Origin: Luteimonas sp. MC1572
Lineage (GTDB): Bacteria; Pseudomonadota; Gammaproteobacteria; Xanthomonadales; Xanthomonadaceae
Direction of reading: 5' to 3'
Assembly: GCF_016615815.1 (NCBI RefSeq)
Contig: NZ_CP067112.1
Span: 2,542,001-2,606,000, forward strand
Length of the DNA stretch: 64,000 bases
The notes below the pieces were generated by a model. The model had not been told where the DNA came from. It was given only the letters and a program-made list of their open reading frames with translations, and made no database searches. Below are positions 28,750 through 37,524 of the stretch, piece after piece (the first letter of the stretch is position 1; each line of letters opens with the position of its first letter). The position numbers and the translations under genes are program-made.

Positions 28750-29862
28750 TCAGAGCACGCCGCGCTTCATCTGGTCGCGCTCGATGCTCTCGAACAGCGC
28801 CTGGAAGTTGCCCTCGCCGAAGCCTTCGTTGCCCTTGCGCTGGATGATCTCGAAGAAGATCGGGCCGAAGCAGTTCAGCGTGAAGATCTGCAGCAGCTTG
28901 CGCTGCTTGGTCTCCGGGTCGGCGTCGATCAGGATGCGGTTGCGCGCCAGGCGCTCCACGTCTTCGCCATGGTTGGGGATGCGCTGGTCGATGACCTCGA
29001 AGTAGGACTCCGGCGTATCGAGGAACTCAACGCCCGCGTCGCGCATCTTCTCCACCGTGGTGTAGATGTCGTCGGTGAAGCAGGCGATGTGCTGGATGCC
29101 CTCGCCCTTGTAGGCGTCGAGGTATTCGTTGATCTGGCTCTTCGGGTCGCTGGACTCGTTGAGCGGGATGCGCACGATGCCGTCCGGCGCGGTCATCGCC
29201 TTGGACACCAGGCCGGTCTTGGCGCCCTTGATGTCGAAATAGCGGATCTCGCGGAAGTTGAACAGCTTCTCGTAGTAGTCCGACCACTTCTGCATGTTGC
29301 CGAAGTAGAGGTTGTGGGTCAGGTGGTCGATGAAGGTCAGGCCGAAGCCAGTCGGGTTGGCGTCCGCGCCTTCGACCGGCACGAAGCCGTCGTACATGCT
29401 GCCCGCGTCGCCGTAGCGGTCGACCAGGTACAGCATGCAGTCGCCGATGCCCTTGACCACCGGCGCATCGACCGCCTTGGTGGACTCCTTGTTGTCGATC
29501 GCCTCGCCGCCGTTGGCCAGCACCTTGGCGTACACCTCGCCGGCAGGCTGGCGGAAGCGGATCGCGAAGCCGGCGGCGCAGGGGCCGTGCGCGCGCGCGA
29601 AGTCGGCGGCGAACGAATCCGGATCCTCGTTGACCAGGAAGTTCACCCCGCCCTGGCGGTACACGGTGATCGCGCGCGTGGGGTGGCGCAGCACCGGGCT
29701 GAAGCCCATCTTGCGGAAGTAGTCGTGCAGCAGCGCGCCCTGGCCCTCGGGCGCCGCGAACTCGACGAATTCGAAACCATCGATGCCCATCGGATTCTCG
29801 AAGGTGGTGACCTCCATGCCGAGGTTGGGCGCGCTGCTGGCGGATGTGGTCTGGGCGCTCAT
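28750..29862 (-). CDS. hppD: 4-hydroxyphenylpyruvate dioxygenase
   Basis: Fe(II) enzyme that converts 4-hydroxyphenylpyruvate to homogentisate. 370 residues with two VOC-type halves. Fe ligands are expected in FGLTFIDHLTHNLYFGNM (His near 180), GIQHIACFTDDIY (His near 257) and FFEIIQRKGNEGFGEGNFQA (Glu near 337), all present. The start ATG 29862 has AGGAG seven bases upstream. Its promoter (29905-29933) carries an inverted repeat likely bound by the divergent MarR regulator. First gene of hppD-hmgA. Confidence 0.97.
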   Translation of the reverse strand: MSAQTTSASSAPNLGMEVTTFENPMGIDGFEFVEFAAPEGQGALLHDYFRKMGFSPVLRHPTRAITVYRQGGVNFLVNEDPDSFAADFARAHGPCAAGFAIRFRQPAGEVYAKVLANGGEAIDNKESTKAVDAPVVKGIGDCMLYLVDRYGDAGSMYDGFVPVEGADANPTGFGLTFIDHLTHNLYFGNMQKWSDYYEKLFNFREIRYFDIKGAKTGLVSKAMTAPDGIVRIPLNESSDPKSQINEYLDAYKGEGIQHIACFTDDIYTTVEKMRDAGVEFLDTPESYFEVIDQRIPNHGEDVERLARNRILIDADPETKQRKLLQIFTLNCFGPIFFEIIQRKGNEGFGEGNFQALFESIERDQMKRGVL

Positions 29863-29904
29863 GGCGGCTCCTGGAAAGCGAAGAGTGGACGTGCGAGGGC
29901 TGTT

Positions 29905-29933
29905 GTTATAGTTTCATGTGAAACCGCTTGCAA
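29905..29933 (-). promoter_or_regulatory. Sigma-70-type promoter of hppD-hmgA
   Basis: On the minus strand TTGCAA (29928-29933) and TATAAC (29905-29910) are separated by exactly 17 bp, an excellent match for a housekeeping promoter. The start point would be near 29898, about 35 nt before hppD. The inverted repeat at 29911-29924 occupies the spacer. Confidence 0.75.
29911..29924. promoter_or_regulatory. Perfect inverted repeat, probable MarR operator
   Basis: GTTTCATGTGAAAC: two 6-bp arms that are exact reverse complements around TG. It sits in the spacer of the hppD promoter, 23 bp before the marR-type gene, so binding would block both directions. The size fits MarR operators, which are usually 14-18 bp palindromes. 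Confidence 0.7.
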
Positions 29934-29946
29934 GGCGCAGCGCAGC

Positions 29947-30423
29947 ATGAGCGACCCCTCCCGCCCTGATCCGGATGCGACGGACGAGTCCGCGCTTCTC
30001 GAGCTCGATCGCTTCATTCCCTACCAGCTCAGCGTGCTCTCCAACCTCGTCAGCCAGGAGATCGCGCAGGCCTACGGCGAACGCTTCGGGCTGGCTGTCA
30101 CCGAGTGGCGGATCATCGCCGTGCTCGGGCGCTTCCCCGGCCTGTCCGCAGTCGGCGTGGCCGAACGCAGTGCGATGGACAAGGTCGCGGTGAGCCGCGC
30201 GGTGGCACGGCTGCTGGAACGCGGCCTGCTGCATCGCGAAACCCACGACGACGACCGCCGGCGCTCGGTGCTGGAGCTGAGCGAAGCCGGGCGTCGCGTG
30301 TACGACGAGGTCGCGCCGCAGGCGCTGGCCTACGAGCGCGACCTGCTGGCGCCGCTGGACGCCACCGAGCGTCGCGTGCTGTCCGAACTGCTTGATCGCC
30401 TCGGCGAACGTTACGGCGTCTGA
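29947..30423 (+). CDS. MarR-family regulator of tyrosine catabolism (probable)
   Basis: 158-residue winged-helix protein. Helices before and in the HTH: LSVLSNLVSQEIAQAYGERF, TEWRIIAVLGRFPGLSAVGV, and KVAVSRAVARLLERGLLHRE. The wing is DDRRRSVLELSEAGRRVYDE near residue 100. Divergent from hppD with a shared 84-bp control region holding a perfect palindrome, so it is probably an autorepressor and hppD-hmgA repressor relieved by a pathway intermediate. That regulation is inferred from layout. Confidence 0.9.
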   Translation: MSDPSRPDPDATDESALLELDRFIPYQLSVLSNLVSQEIAQAYGERFGLAVTEWRIIAVLGRFPGLSAVGVAERSAMDKVAVSRAVARLLERGLLHRETHDDDRRRSVLELSEAGRRVYDEVAPQALAYERDLLAPLDATERRVLSELLDRLGERYGV

Positions 30424-30495
30424 CCTGCACGACGACGAAGGGGCCCGATGGCCGGCGATCGGTGACAATCGGGCGGTCCATCGCCCGATCGCGCC

Positions 30496-32127
30496 ATGAC
30501 CCCGCCCGCCTCCACCGACGAAGGCACATCCGCCAGCGCGCCTGTCGCGGCGCACGCTGCCACGGACGCGTGGCGGCAGGCCAACGCCTTCGCCGCGGCT
30601 GCCGACTGGCCCGCCGCAGCGGACTGCTACGCAGGCATCGCCGCCGCGGCGCCGGGCGATGCCGCGGCCTGGATCGGGCTGGCAAAGGCGCGCGGCCGCA
30701 ACGGCGAGTACCGCGCCATGCACGCCGCGGCGATGCGCGCGGCGGCCGCGGGCCCGCGCACCTGGCCGCACGCGCTGGCCCTGGCGCGCCTGCTGCGCGA
30801 CCTGCACGAGACGCGCGCACTCGACGCACTCGCCGCCGACCTGGTGCCGCGCGCGCACGAAGCTGCGACCGACGACATGGTGGCGCTCGCCGACCTGCTA
30901 GGCGGCGAGGACCTGCACCGCACCGCGCTCGACTGGCTGGACCGCGCAAACGCACGTGATCCCGCGCACGCACCCGCCGCATACCTGCGCGGCAGCACGC
31001 GCCTGTTCCTGGGCGACATGGCCGGTGCACGCGACGACCTGGAGCGCGCGATGGCGAGGGCGCCACATTTCGCCCACGCCCATCGCCGGCTGTCGCAGCT
31101 GCGCGCCACGGATCGCGGCGGCGCGCGCGCGCGCGTCGACCGCCTGCTGGCCGAGCGCGCGCAGGTCGCAACGGGCAGCGAACACGACATCCACTTCAGC
31201 CACGCCCTGTTCGACGAGCTGCATGACCTCGGCGAGTACGCGGACGCCTGGCAGGCACTGGCGCGCGGCGCGGCCGCGAAGCGCGCCAGCCTGCGCTACG
31301 ACGCTGCCGATGACGCGCACCTGTTCGAAGCCATCCGCGCGCACGGCAGCCGCGATTTCCTCGCAGGCCCCGGTCACCCCGGCGATGCGGATGCGCCGCG
31401 CCCGCTGTTCATCGTCGGCATGTTCCGCTCCGGCACCACGCTGCTCGAACGCATGCTGGGCGGACATTCCGCGATCGCCGAGGGCGGAGAGAGCATGGGC
31501 TTCGCCGCCGCGCTGCGCCATGCCGTGGACCATCGCGCGCGCGGCGTGGTCGACCTGGAAACACTGCGCCGCAGCGATGATGTCGACTGGCCCGCGCTTG
31601 GCGCGGCCTTCATGGCCGGCAACGCCTGGCGCGCCCAGGGCCGCACGTGGTGGACCGAGAAACTGCCGACCAATGCCCTGCTGCTGGGCATGGTGGCGCG
31701 CGCGCTGCCCGACGCACGCTTCGTGCACGCGTGGCGGCCACCGATGGACGTCTGCTTCTCGAACCTGCGCATGCTCTATGGCGGCTTCGCGCCGTGGTCC
31801 TACGACCAGCGCGAGTTGGCCACCTGGCACCAGGGCCACACGGCGCTGATGGCGCACTGGCGCGCGGTGCTCGGCGATCGCCTGCTCGACGTCGCGCACG
31901 CGGACCTGGTGCGTGCGCCGGAACACGAGCTGCGACGCGTCCTCGCGCATTGCGGCCTCGCATTCGAACCCGGCGTACTGCAACCACAACGCGATGGCGG
32001 CGCGGTCGCCACTGCAAGCGCGGCCCAGGTGCGCGACGGCATCCGCACGCCGCGCGAGCCTGACTGGTCACCCTACCGAGCGCATCTCGGCCCGCTGGCG
32101 GCGGGCCTGGGCATTACGCTGGACTGA
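30496..32127 (+). CDS. TPR-repeat sulfotransferase-family protein
   Basis: 543-residue two-part protein. Residues about 20-290 are helical, Ala-rich TPR-like repeats (WRQANAFAAAADWPAAADCY, GDMAGARDDLERAMARAPHF). From about 300 there is a PAPS-dependent sulfotransferase domain: the 5'-phosphosulfate loop is PLFIVGMFRSGTTLLERMLG, WWTEKLPTNALLLGMVARAL follows, and the 3'-phosphate block is FVHAWRPPMDVCFSNLRMLY. No signal peptide or TM is evident. The acceptor is unknown; protein, lipid or glycan sulfation are all possible. Downstream is repeat element A, then a convergent transporter gene. Confidence 0.88.
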   Translation: MTPPASTDEGTSASAPVAAHAATDAWRQANAFAAAADWPAAADCYAGIAAAAPGDAAAWIGLAKARGRNGEYRAMHAAAMRAAAAGPRTWPHALALARLLRDLHETRALDALAADLVPRAHEAATDDMVALADLLGGEDLHRTALDWLDRANARDPAHAPAAYLRGSTRLFLGDMAGARDDLERAMARAPHFAHAHRRLSQLRATDRGGARARVDRLLAERAQVATGSEHDIHFSHALFDELHDLGEYADAWQALARGAAAKRASLRYDAADDAHLFEAIRAHGSRDFLAGPGHPGDADAPRPLFIVGMFRSGTTLLERMLGGHSAIAEGGESMGFAAALRHAVDHRARGVVDLETLRRSDDVDWPALGAAFMAGNAWRAQGRTWWTEKLPTNALLLGMVARALPDARFVHAWRPPMDVCFSNLRMLYGGFAPWSYDQRELATWHQGHTALMAHWRAVLGDRLLDVAHADLVRAPEHELRRVLAHCGLAFEPGVLQPQRDGGAVATASAAQVRDGIRTPREPDWSPYRAHLGPLAAGLGITLD

Positions 32128-32181
32128 GCGTCGCGCAGGCAGCACTTCTTCTCGCAAAGCAAAGGCGCGGCGGGTTATGGC

Positions 32182-32280
32182 ACCGGGTACCCATGCCCTT
32201 GAGGACTCATGTCCCCCGGCGATGGCCTGGCGGCCATCGCCTCCTCCTTGACTTCGCCCTCAAGGGCATGGGCACCCGGT
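32182..32280 (-). repeat. Covarying hairpin element, copy A
   Basis: Outer arms of 22 nt (32182-32203 and 32259-32280) pair at 21 positions, with the exception a G-U wobble on the minus strand. The inner 10-bp stem is 32218-32227 / 32232-32241. Internal-loop strands 32204-32217 and 32242-32258 match the other copies (minus strand GGCGAAGTCAAGGAGGA and GGGGGACATGAGTC). Strand is given by the orientation in which the odd pairs are G-U. It lies in the convergent gap after the sulfotransferase. Bases 32281-32377 match the linker seen beside copy C and end in part of a second arm. Confidence 0.85.
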
Positions 32281-32377
32281 ACGCCGCACTGCGCGGTGGT
32301 GCAAAGGCACAGACCGCGATCCCGTGAAGTGCTCTCCGGCACCTGCAGCGCAGTGCAGAGCCCCGAAGTGGCCGTGA
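32281..32377 (-). repeat. Linker module of the repeat family, beside copy A
   Basis: On the minus strand it starts GGCCACTTCGGGGCT, then CGCTGCAG, CCGGAGAGC, GGGATCGCGG and CACCGCGCAGTGCGGCG before hairpin A. The same order is found at 41280-41374 and 61231-61327. No gene is seen in this stretch. Confidence 0.7.
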
Positions 32378-32385
32378 GGCCGAAC

Positions 32386-32414
32386 AAAAAAAAACCGCGC
32401 CCCGAAGGGCGCGG
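32386..32414 (-). terminator. Intrinsic terminator of the first POT transporter gene
   Basis: On the minus strand an 8-bp stem CCGCGCCC / GGGCGCGG with a TTCG loop (32395-32414), followed by nine T (32386-32394). Confidence 0.93.
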
Positions 32415-32451
32415 CGTGTCACTCAAGCCGGGGAACGGCGTGCGGGGTCGC

Positions 32452-34026
32452 TCAGCGACGCTCCTCGGTCACGTCGACACCGGCGGCAATCGGCTCGGCA
32501 AGCTCCATCTGCCCGGCCAGGTCATCGTCGCGCAACGTGTCGAGATGCATGAGCCGGCGCACGAACGGCGCGATCACCAGCATCACCACGCCCACGCCCA
32601 CCGCGAGCCAGCCGACGTTCGCGTACACCTCCATCACCCGCGCCACGCCCCCGCCCTCGCCGCCGGTGGCCGCCGAGATCAGGCCCGCCGCGAAGTTGCC
32701 GGTAGCCGAAGCGAAGAACCACGCGCCCATGATCAGGCTCGCCATCTGCGCCGGGGCCAGGCGGTTCATCGCCGACAGGCCGACCGGCGACAGGCACAGC
32801 TCGCCCATGGTGTGGATCAGGTAGATCAGGAAGATGAAGATCACCGGCGTGGCGCCGGCGCCCGCGGCCTTCGCGCCTGCCACCAGCACCAGGAAGCCCA
32901 AGCCCACCATCACTACGCCAAGCGCGAACTTGGCCGGTGCCGACGGTTCCCAGCCGCGCTTGGCCAGCCACAGCCAGAACATCGCGAACAGCGGCGCCAG
33001 CGCGATGATGTACATCGAGTTGAGCGACTGGAACATGGAGGCCGGCACTTCCCAGCCGAAGATCGCGCGGTCCACCGAGCGGTCGGTGAACAGGTTGAGC
33101 GATGCGCCGGCCTGTTCGAACAGCGCCCAGAACAGAATCGAACCGACGATCAGGTAGAGCGCGGCGATGATGCGGTTGCGCTCCTCGCGGCTGAGCTTGA
33201 ATACCGCGGTAATCAGCACGTAGCCAAGCAGCACCACACCCGCGCCGCCGAGCAGGAACCCGACCAGCTTCTGGTGCTGGATCATGAACCAGACCAGGCC
33301 CACCGACAGGAAGGCCAACGCGTACAGCATCCACTCGAACGTGATGCCAGCCACCACCGGCTTCGCGAGGCGCTCCGGCGCACGCGACTCGCCGCGCCCC
33401 ATCAGCATCGGCTTGCCGATGACGAACACCACCAGGCCCAGCAGCATGCCCACGCCGGCCGCACCGAAGCCGTACTTCCAGCCGTAGGTCTGGCCGAGGT
33501 AACCGGCGATCAGCGACCCGAGCATCGCGCCCAGGTTGATGCCCATGTAGAAGATCGTGTACGCCGGGTCGCGCCGGATGTCAGTGCGCGGGTACAGCTG
33601 CCCGACCATCACCGAGATGTTGGCCTTCAGGAAGCCCGAGCCGACGATGATGAACGACAGGGCCAGCCAGAAGATGTTGATCTCCGCGGCGTCCTGGCCA
33701 CCGGTGCCCTCGAACGCCATCAGGAAATGGCCGAAGGTCAGCAGCACGGCACCGAACAGCACCGCCTTCCGCTGCCCCAGGTAGCGATCGGCGAGATAGC
33801 CGCCCACGACCGGCGCGATGTACACCAGCGCGGTGTAGGCGCCGTAGATCACAGACGCCTCGGAGTCCGAATACATCCAGTGCTGGACGAGGTAGAAGAT
33901 CAGCAGGGCGCGCATGCCGTAGTAGGAGAAGCGCTCCCACATCTCGGCGAAAAACAGCACGAACAGGCCGCGCGGATGCCCGAGGAGGGTCTTCTGCGCT
34001 TCAACAGCGTGGTCTGGATGGGACAC
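32452..34026 (-). CDS. POT/PTR-family peptide MFS transporter
   Basis: Proton-coupled di-/tripeptide importer, 524 residues with about 14 TM segments. Family signatures: FAEMWERFSYYGMRALLIFY at TM1 with the ExxER-type proton/peptide motif, GGYLADRYLGQRKAVLFGAV, and FYMGINLGAMLGSLIAGYLG. The start is GTG 34026, with GGAG a few bases upstream. A longer ATG-initiated frame from 34155 would read through the hairpin terminator of the upstream gene and is rejected. A second POT gene lies directly upstream on the same strand. Substrate may include peptides or nitrate-like anions; peptides are the default. Confidence 0.93.
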   Translation of the reverse strand: MSHPDHAVEAQKTLLGHPRGLFVLFFAEMWERFSYYGMRALLIFYLVQHWMYSDSEASVIYGAYTALVYIAPVVGGYLADRYLGQRKAVLFGAVLLTFGHFLMAFEGTGGQDAAEINIFWLALSFIIVGSGFLKANISVMVGQLYPRTDIRRDPAYTIFYMGINLGAMLGSLIAGYLGQTYGWKYGFGAAGVGMLLGLVVFVIGKPMLMGRGESRAPERLAKPVVAGITFEWMLYALAFLSVGLVWFMIQHQKLVGFLLGGAGVVLLGYVLITAVFKLSREERNRIIAALYLIVGSILFWALFEQAGASLNLFTDRSVDRAIFGWEVPASMFQSLNSMYIIALAPLFAMFWLWLAKRGWEPSAPAKFALGVVMVGLGFLVLVAGAKAAGAGATPVIFIFLIYLIHTMGELCLSPVGLSAMNRLAPAQMASLIMGAWFFASATGNFAAGLISAATGGEGGGVARVMEVYANVGWLAVGVGVVMLVIAPFVRRLMHLDTLRDDDLAGQMELAEPIAAGVDVTEERR

Positions 34027-34126
34027 TCGGTACTCCGTCTGTATGCCGCACGTATCGCGGGCGGAATCGGCCAACTTAACGCGATCACAGGTTGCAAGGG
34101 AAGCTGAACAGGCGATCTCGCAAGAG

Positions 34127-34152
34127 AAACGGCGGCCCGAAGGCCGCCGTTT
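34127..34152 (-). terminator. Intrinsic terminator of the second POT transporter gene
   Basis: On the minus strand AAACGGCGGCC, loop TTCG, GGCCGCCGTTT, then CTCTTG. An 11-bp perfect stem with a TTCG loop, 38 bp past the stop at 34190. It separates the two POT genes. Confidence 0.9.
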
Positions 34153-34189
34153 CAAGTGGATCGGCGGGCGCGTCCCGCGCCTCGCGCGA

Positions 34190-35719
34190 TCACTTCACGC
34201 CGTGCATCAGCTTCTGGATGAGCGGTGCGATCAGCAGCAGCACCACACCCGCACCGAGCAGCGCCCAGAACCCGAACGTGTAGCCCGCCTGCGCGGAAGC
34301 GACGGTCATGCCGCCCTCGCCGCTGACGCTCGAGGCGAAGATGCCCGACAGGTTGTTGCCGATCGCGATCGACAGGAACCAGCCGCCCATCGCCAGGCCG
34401 GTCAACTTGGCCGGCGCCAGCTTGGTGGTCATCGACAGGCCGATCGGCGACAGGCACAGCTCGCCGACCGACTGGATCACGTAGACCATGAACAGCGTCC
34501 AGAACGGGATCTTGAGCGACGCCGGATCCACCAGGCTCGACAGCGCGAACACCAGCAGCAGGAACGCCAGGCCGTTGAAGATCAGGCCGAGGCCGAACTT
34601 GCGCGGGATCGACGGATTGGCGCGGCCCATCGCGACCCACAGCCAGGCCATGACCGGCGCCAGCGTGATGATCGCGATCGAGTTCACCGACTGGAACCAG
34701 CCGACCGGGAAGATCCAGCCGTTGAGGTCGCGGTCGACGATGTTCTGCGCCAGGAAGTTGAACGAGCTGCCAGCCTGCTCGAAGAACATCCAGAACAGCA
34801 CGTTGAAGCCGAAGATGATCAACATGGCAATGACCATGTCGCGCTGTCGCGAGCCTTCGCGGATGCCTTCGACCAGCAGCATGATCGCCGGCACCACGAA
34901 CAGCGCCAGCAGGATCCAGTTCAGCACGCCGGCTTCGATGGTCAGCAGGAAGTAGAACACCGGGATCGCGACCAGCGCCCCCGCCGCGACCACCAGCACA
35001 CGGCCGATGCCCGGCGCATCCGCCGGCGCCGCGCCGATGCCCTTCAGCTGGCTGCGGCCGAACCAGAACCACACCAGGCTGAGCAGCATGCCCACCGCGG
35101 AGGCGATGAACACCACCTTGTAGGCCGGCATGCCGTCGGCGCCGAACACCTTCTCGGCCAGCCAGCCGGTGAGGATGGGCGCGATGAACGCACCCATGTT
35201 GATGCCCATGTAGAAGATGGTGAAGCCGGAATCGCGACGCTGGTCATCGGTGGCATAGAGCTTGCCGACCATGGTCGAGATGATCGGCTTGAACAGGCCG
35301 TTGCCGACGATCACCGTGGCCAGTCCGAGCTTGAGCCACTGCTCGCTGGGCGTGGTGATGAGGAAGAGACCCGCGGCCATGAAAATCGCGCCCAGCAGGA
35401 TCGCGCGCTGGTAGCCGATCAGCTTGTCGGCCACGTAGCCGCCGAAGATCGCCGCCGCGTACACCAGCGCCAGGTAGGCGCCGTACAGCTGGCTCGCCGG
35501 CGCTTCGCCGGTGGCGTCGCCGTTGTAGAACTGCGCCACGATGTACAGCACCAGCGCCCAGCGCATGCCGTAGAACGCGAAGCGCTCCCAGAATTCGGTC
35601 ATGAACAGCATCCACAGCGGACGCGGATGTCCCATGACCTGCGTGAACTCGGGAATGGTGCCGCCGTTGGCCGGCTTTTCCATGCCCGGCCCTGCAGGCT
35701 CGACGCGGTTCGAACTCAT
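34190..35719 (-). CDS. POT/PTR-family peptide MFS transporter
   Basis: Second proton-coupled oligopeptide transporter, 509 residues, clearly a paralogue of the first but not a recent copy. TM1 reads MTEFWERFAFYGMRWALVLY; further signatures are GGYVADKLIGYQRAILLGAI and FYMGINMGAFIAPILTGWLA, and ELCLSPIGLSMTTKLAPAKL near 420. ATG 35719 has GGAG about ten bases upstream. A ~30-residue N-terminal cytoplasmic segment precedes TM1. Own terminator downstream, so expression is separate from the first POT gene. Confidence 0.93.
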   Translation of the reverse strand: MSSNRVEPAGPGMEKPANGGTIPEFTQVMGHPRPLWMLFMTEFWERFAFYGMRWALVLYIVAQFYNGDATGEAPASQLYGAYLALVYAAAIFGGYVADKLIGYQRAILLGAIFMAAGLFLITTPSEQWLKLGLATVIVGNGLFKPIISTMVGKLYATDDQRRDSGFTIFYMGINMGAFIAPILTGWLAEKVFGADGMPAYKVVFIASAVGMLLSLVWFWFGRSQLKGIGAAPADAPGIGRVLVVAAGALVAIPVFYFLLTIEAGVLNWILLALFVVPAIMLLVEGIREGSRQRDMVIAMLIIFGFNVLFWMFFEQAGSSFNFLAQNIVDRDLNGWIFPVGWFQSVNSIAIITLAPVMAWLWVAMGRANPSIPRKFGLGLIFNGLAFLLLVFALSSLVDPASLKIPFWTLFMVYVIQSVGELCLSPIGLSMTTKLAPAKLTGLAMGGWFLSIAIGNNLSGIFASSVSGEGGMTVASAQAGYTFGFWALLGAGVVLLLIAPLIQKLMHGVK

Positions 35720-35854
35720 AACGTGTACTCCCCCGGAGGATGGATCGTTTTCCGCCCATCCCGACCCGCGGGCTCCGGCGGTGCCACGACCGCGCTTTCG
35801 CCGGTCGTTCCCGCCGCAACGTTATCCGGAGCGGGCGGTGTTGGGAACCCGCTG

Positions 35855-36508
35855 TTACATCGGCCGCTTGCGCGCGAGGTAGGTCGGGTCATCGAAACTG
35901 ATGCACCAGTGCGGCCGGTAGACGACCACCAGCACCATGATCCCGCCGGTCAGGAAGGCCTCGCCGAACATCAGCAGCGGGGTCGCGGCGAGGTAGGCGG
36001 CCGCCGGGCCGCCGATCGCCGCCATGGTCGCGGCCTTGGCCAGCGACGAGGCGGCCATGGCCAGGGCGGCGGCACCGAATGCATTGGCCATCACGTAGGT
36101 GAAGATGTTCGCCGGCACCCAGTACAGCGCGGCCAGCTGCACCAGCACGGTCACCGCGACCGGCAGGGCACCGGCCAGCAGGAAATCCCCCGCCCAACCC
36201 TGCCAGGCCGCGCCCAGCAGCACGCCGGCCAGGCTCGCCAGCGCCATCATCCAGCAGGCGATGCGCGCACCGAACATCAGCGTGGCGACGGTGGCCCCGA
36301 GAAAGTGCAGCACCACGCCCTGCAGCGCCGCGGTGTTGAACCAGCGGATCGCCATGATCACCAGGGTCGCGGCCAGCAGCAGGCGGCGCGCCTCGCCGTT
36401 GCGGTAGCGCTCCAGGCGCAGGCCGCGGGTGGACGCCGCCAGCACGCCCAGCGCCAGCGTCCAGGCCAGGGCCGTGGCCCAGGCGGGAAGCGCGGCGCCG
36501 GCATCCAT
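35855..36508 (-). CDS. CbiM-like energy-coupling-factor permease family protein
   Basis: 217-residue membrane protein with about six TM segments. It resembles the proteobacterial CbiM/ECF-type permeases of cobalt or nickel uptake: RWFNTAALQGVVLHFLGATV near residue 55, IACWMMALASLAGVLLGAAW, and VPANIFTYVMANAFGAAALA near 130. No ECF ATPase or T subunit gene is adjacent, so metal transport is unproven. ATG 36508 is preferred; the in-frame ATG at 36544 would overlap tdo. It follows the tdo stop by seven bases. Confidence 0.72.
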   Translation of the reverse strand: MDAGAALPAWATALAWTLALGVLAASTRGLRLERYRNGEARRLLLAATLVIMAIRWFNTAALQGVVLHFLGATVATLMFGARIACWMMALASLAGVLLGAAWQGWAGDFLLAGALPVAVTVLVQLAALYWVPANIFTYVMANAFGAAALAMAASSLAKAATMAAIGGPAAAYLAATPLLMFGEAFLTGGIMVLVVVYRPHWCISFDDPTYLARKRPM

Positions 36509-36515
36509 CGCGTGC

Positions 36516-37391
36516 TCAGTACGCGGCGTCGGCGGGCGCGCCACCGATCCGCGTGCGTACTTCGAACAGCTCAGGGAAGAAGGTCAGTTCCAGCGCCTGC
36601 TTCAGGAACCCCACGCCGCTGGATCCGCCGGTGCCGCGCTTGAAGCCGATGATGCGCATCACCGTGCGCATGTGGCGGAAGCGCCACAGCTGGAACTCGC
36701 TCTCCAGGTCCACCAGGTCTTCGCACAGGTGGTAGGCATCCCAGTGCGCGGCGGTATCGGCGTAGATGCGCTCGAACACCGGCACGAGCGCCATATCGGC
36801 GACGTGCGGGCGGGTCCAGTCGCGCTCCAGGTGCGCGGCCGGGACGGCATGGCCGTGGCGTGCCAGGTGGCGCAGGACTTCGTCGTACAGGCTCGGCGCC
36901 TCGAGCGCCTCGGCGAGCATGGCGTGGGCCTCAGGGTCGTGCGCGAACACCTTGAGCATGCCGGCGTTCTTGTTGCCGAGCAGGAACTCGATGGTGCGGT
37001 ACTGCGCCGACTGGAAGCCGGACGACGGCCCCAGCAGGTCGCGGAACTCGGCGTACTCGGAGGGCGTGAGCGTCTCCAGCACCGACCACATCGCGGTCAG
37101 CTGGCGCAGCACCACCTTGCAGCGCGCGAAGATCTTCTGGCACGGCTCCAGCCGGTCCGCCCGCAGGTGCGCCACCGCCGCCCGCAGCTCGTGGATCATC
37201 AGCTTCAGCCACAGCTCCGACACCTGGTGCTGGACGATGAACAGCATCTCGTCGTGGTGCGGCGGATCCGACAGCGGCTGCTGCGCCGACAGCAGGCGCT
37301 CCAGGTGCAGGTAGCCGCCGTAGGTCAGGCGCCCGGACAGCTCGGTGTGGATGCCGGCTTCCAGCGCGCGTTCGTTGTCTTCGATGCTCAT
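36516..37391 (-). CDS. kynA: Tryptophan 2,3-dioxygenase
   Basis: Haem enzyme that opens L-tryptophan to N-formylkynurenine, the first step of the kynurenine route. 291 residues. Typical blocks: [40 protein letters not shown] near 50 (with the distal His of the substrate pocket), [20 protein letters not shown] near 120, and [20 protein letters not shown] with the proximal His near 235. ATG 37391 is chosen over the TTG two codons upstream. No kynurenine formamidase or kynureninase gene is next to it. Confidence 0.96.
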   Translation of the reverse strand: MSIEDNERALEAGIHTELSGRLTYGGYLHLERLLSAQQPLSDPPHHDEMLFIVQHQVSELWLKLMIHELRAAVAHLRADRLEPCQKIFARCKVVLRQLTAMWSVLETLTPSEYAEFRDLLGPSSGFQSAQYRTIEFLLGNKNAGMLKVFAHDPEAHAMLAEALEAPSLYDEVLRHLARHGHAVPAAHLERDWTRPHVADMALVPVFERIYADTAAHWDAYHLCEDLVDLESEFQLWRFRHMRTVMRIIGFKRGTGGSSGVGFLKQALELTFFPELFEVRTRIGGAPADAAY

Positions 37392-37524
37392 GCGCAAAGG
37401 GTAGCGCAGGGCGACCGTACGGGGCGGAACGGAAATCGTGTCACTCCGCTGCAGTGCAGCTGGTGCACAATCCGCCGATCGCGGCGGGGGCCGCGACCAT
37501 CACCATTCCAGGGGAATACACCAC

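Noticed and set aside
27196..30423. 1075-codon plus-strand ORF across hmgA/hppD
   Set aside because: Only its last 158 codons are real (MarR); the rest is antisense to hppD-hmgA.
32209..32330. A shared peptide ([16 protein letters not shown]) read in three intergenic ORFs at copies A, B and C
   Set aside because: It is the translation of the repeated hairpin. In copy D the stems differ and the frame is lost while pairing is kept, so the constraint is on structure and not on protein.
34027..34155. ATG-initiated N-terminal extension of the first POT transporter
   Set aside because: It would read through the hairpin terminator of the upstream gene and lacks a start-site SD; GTG 34026 has one.
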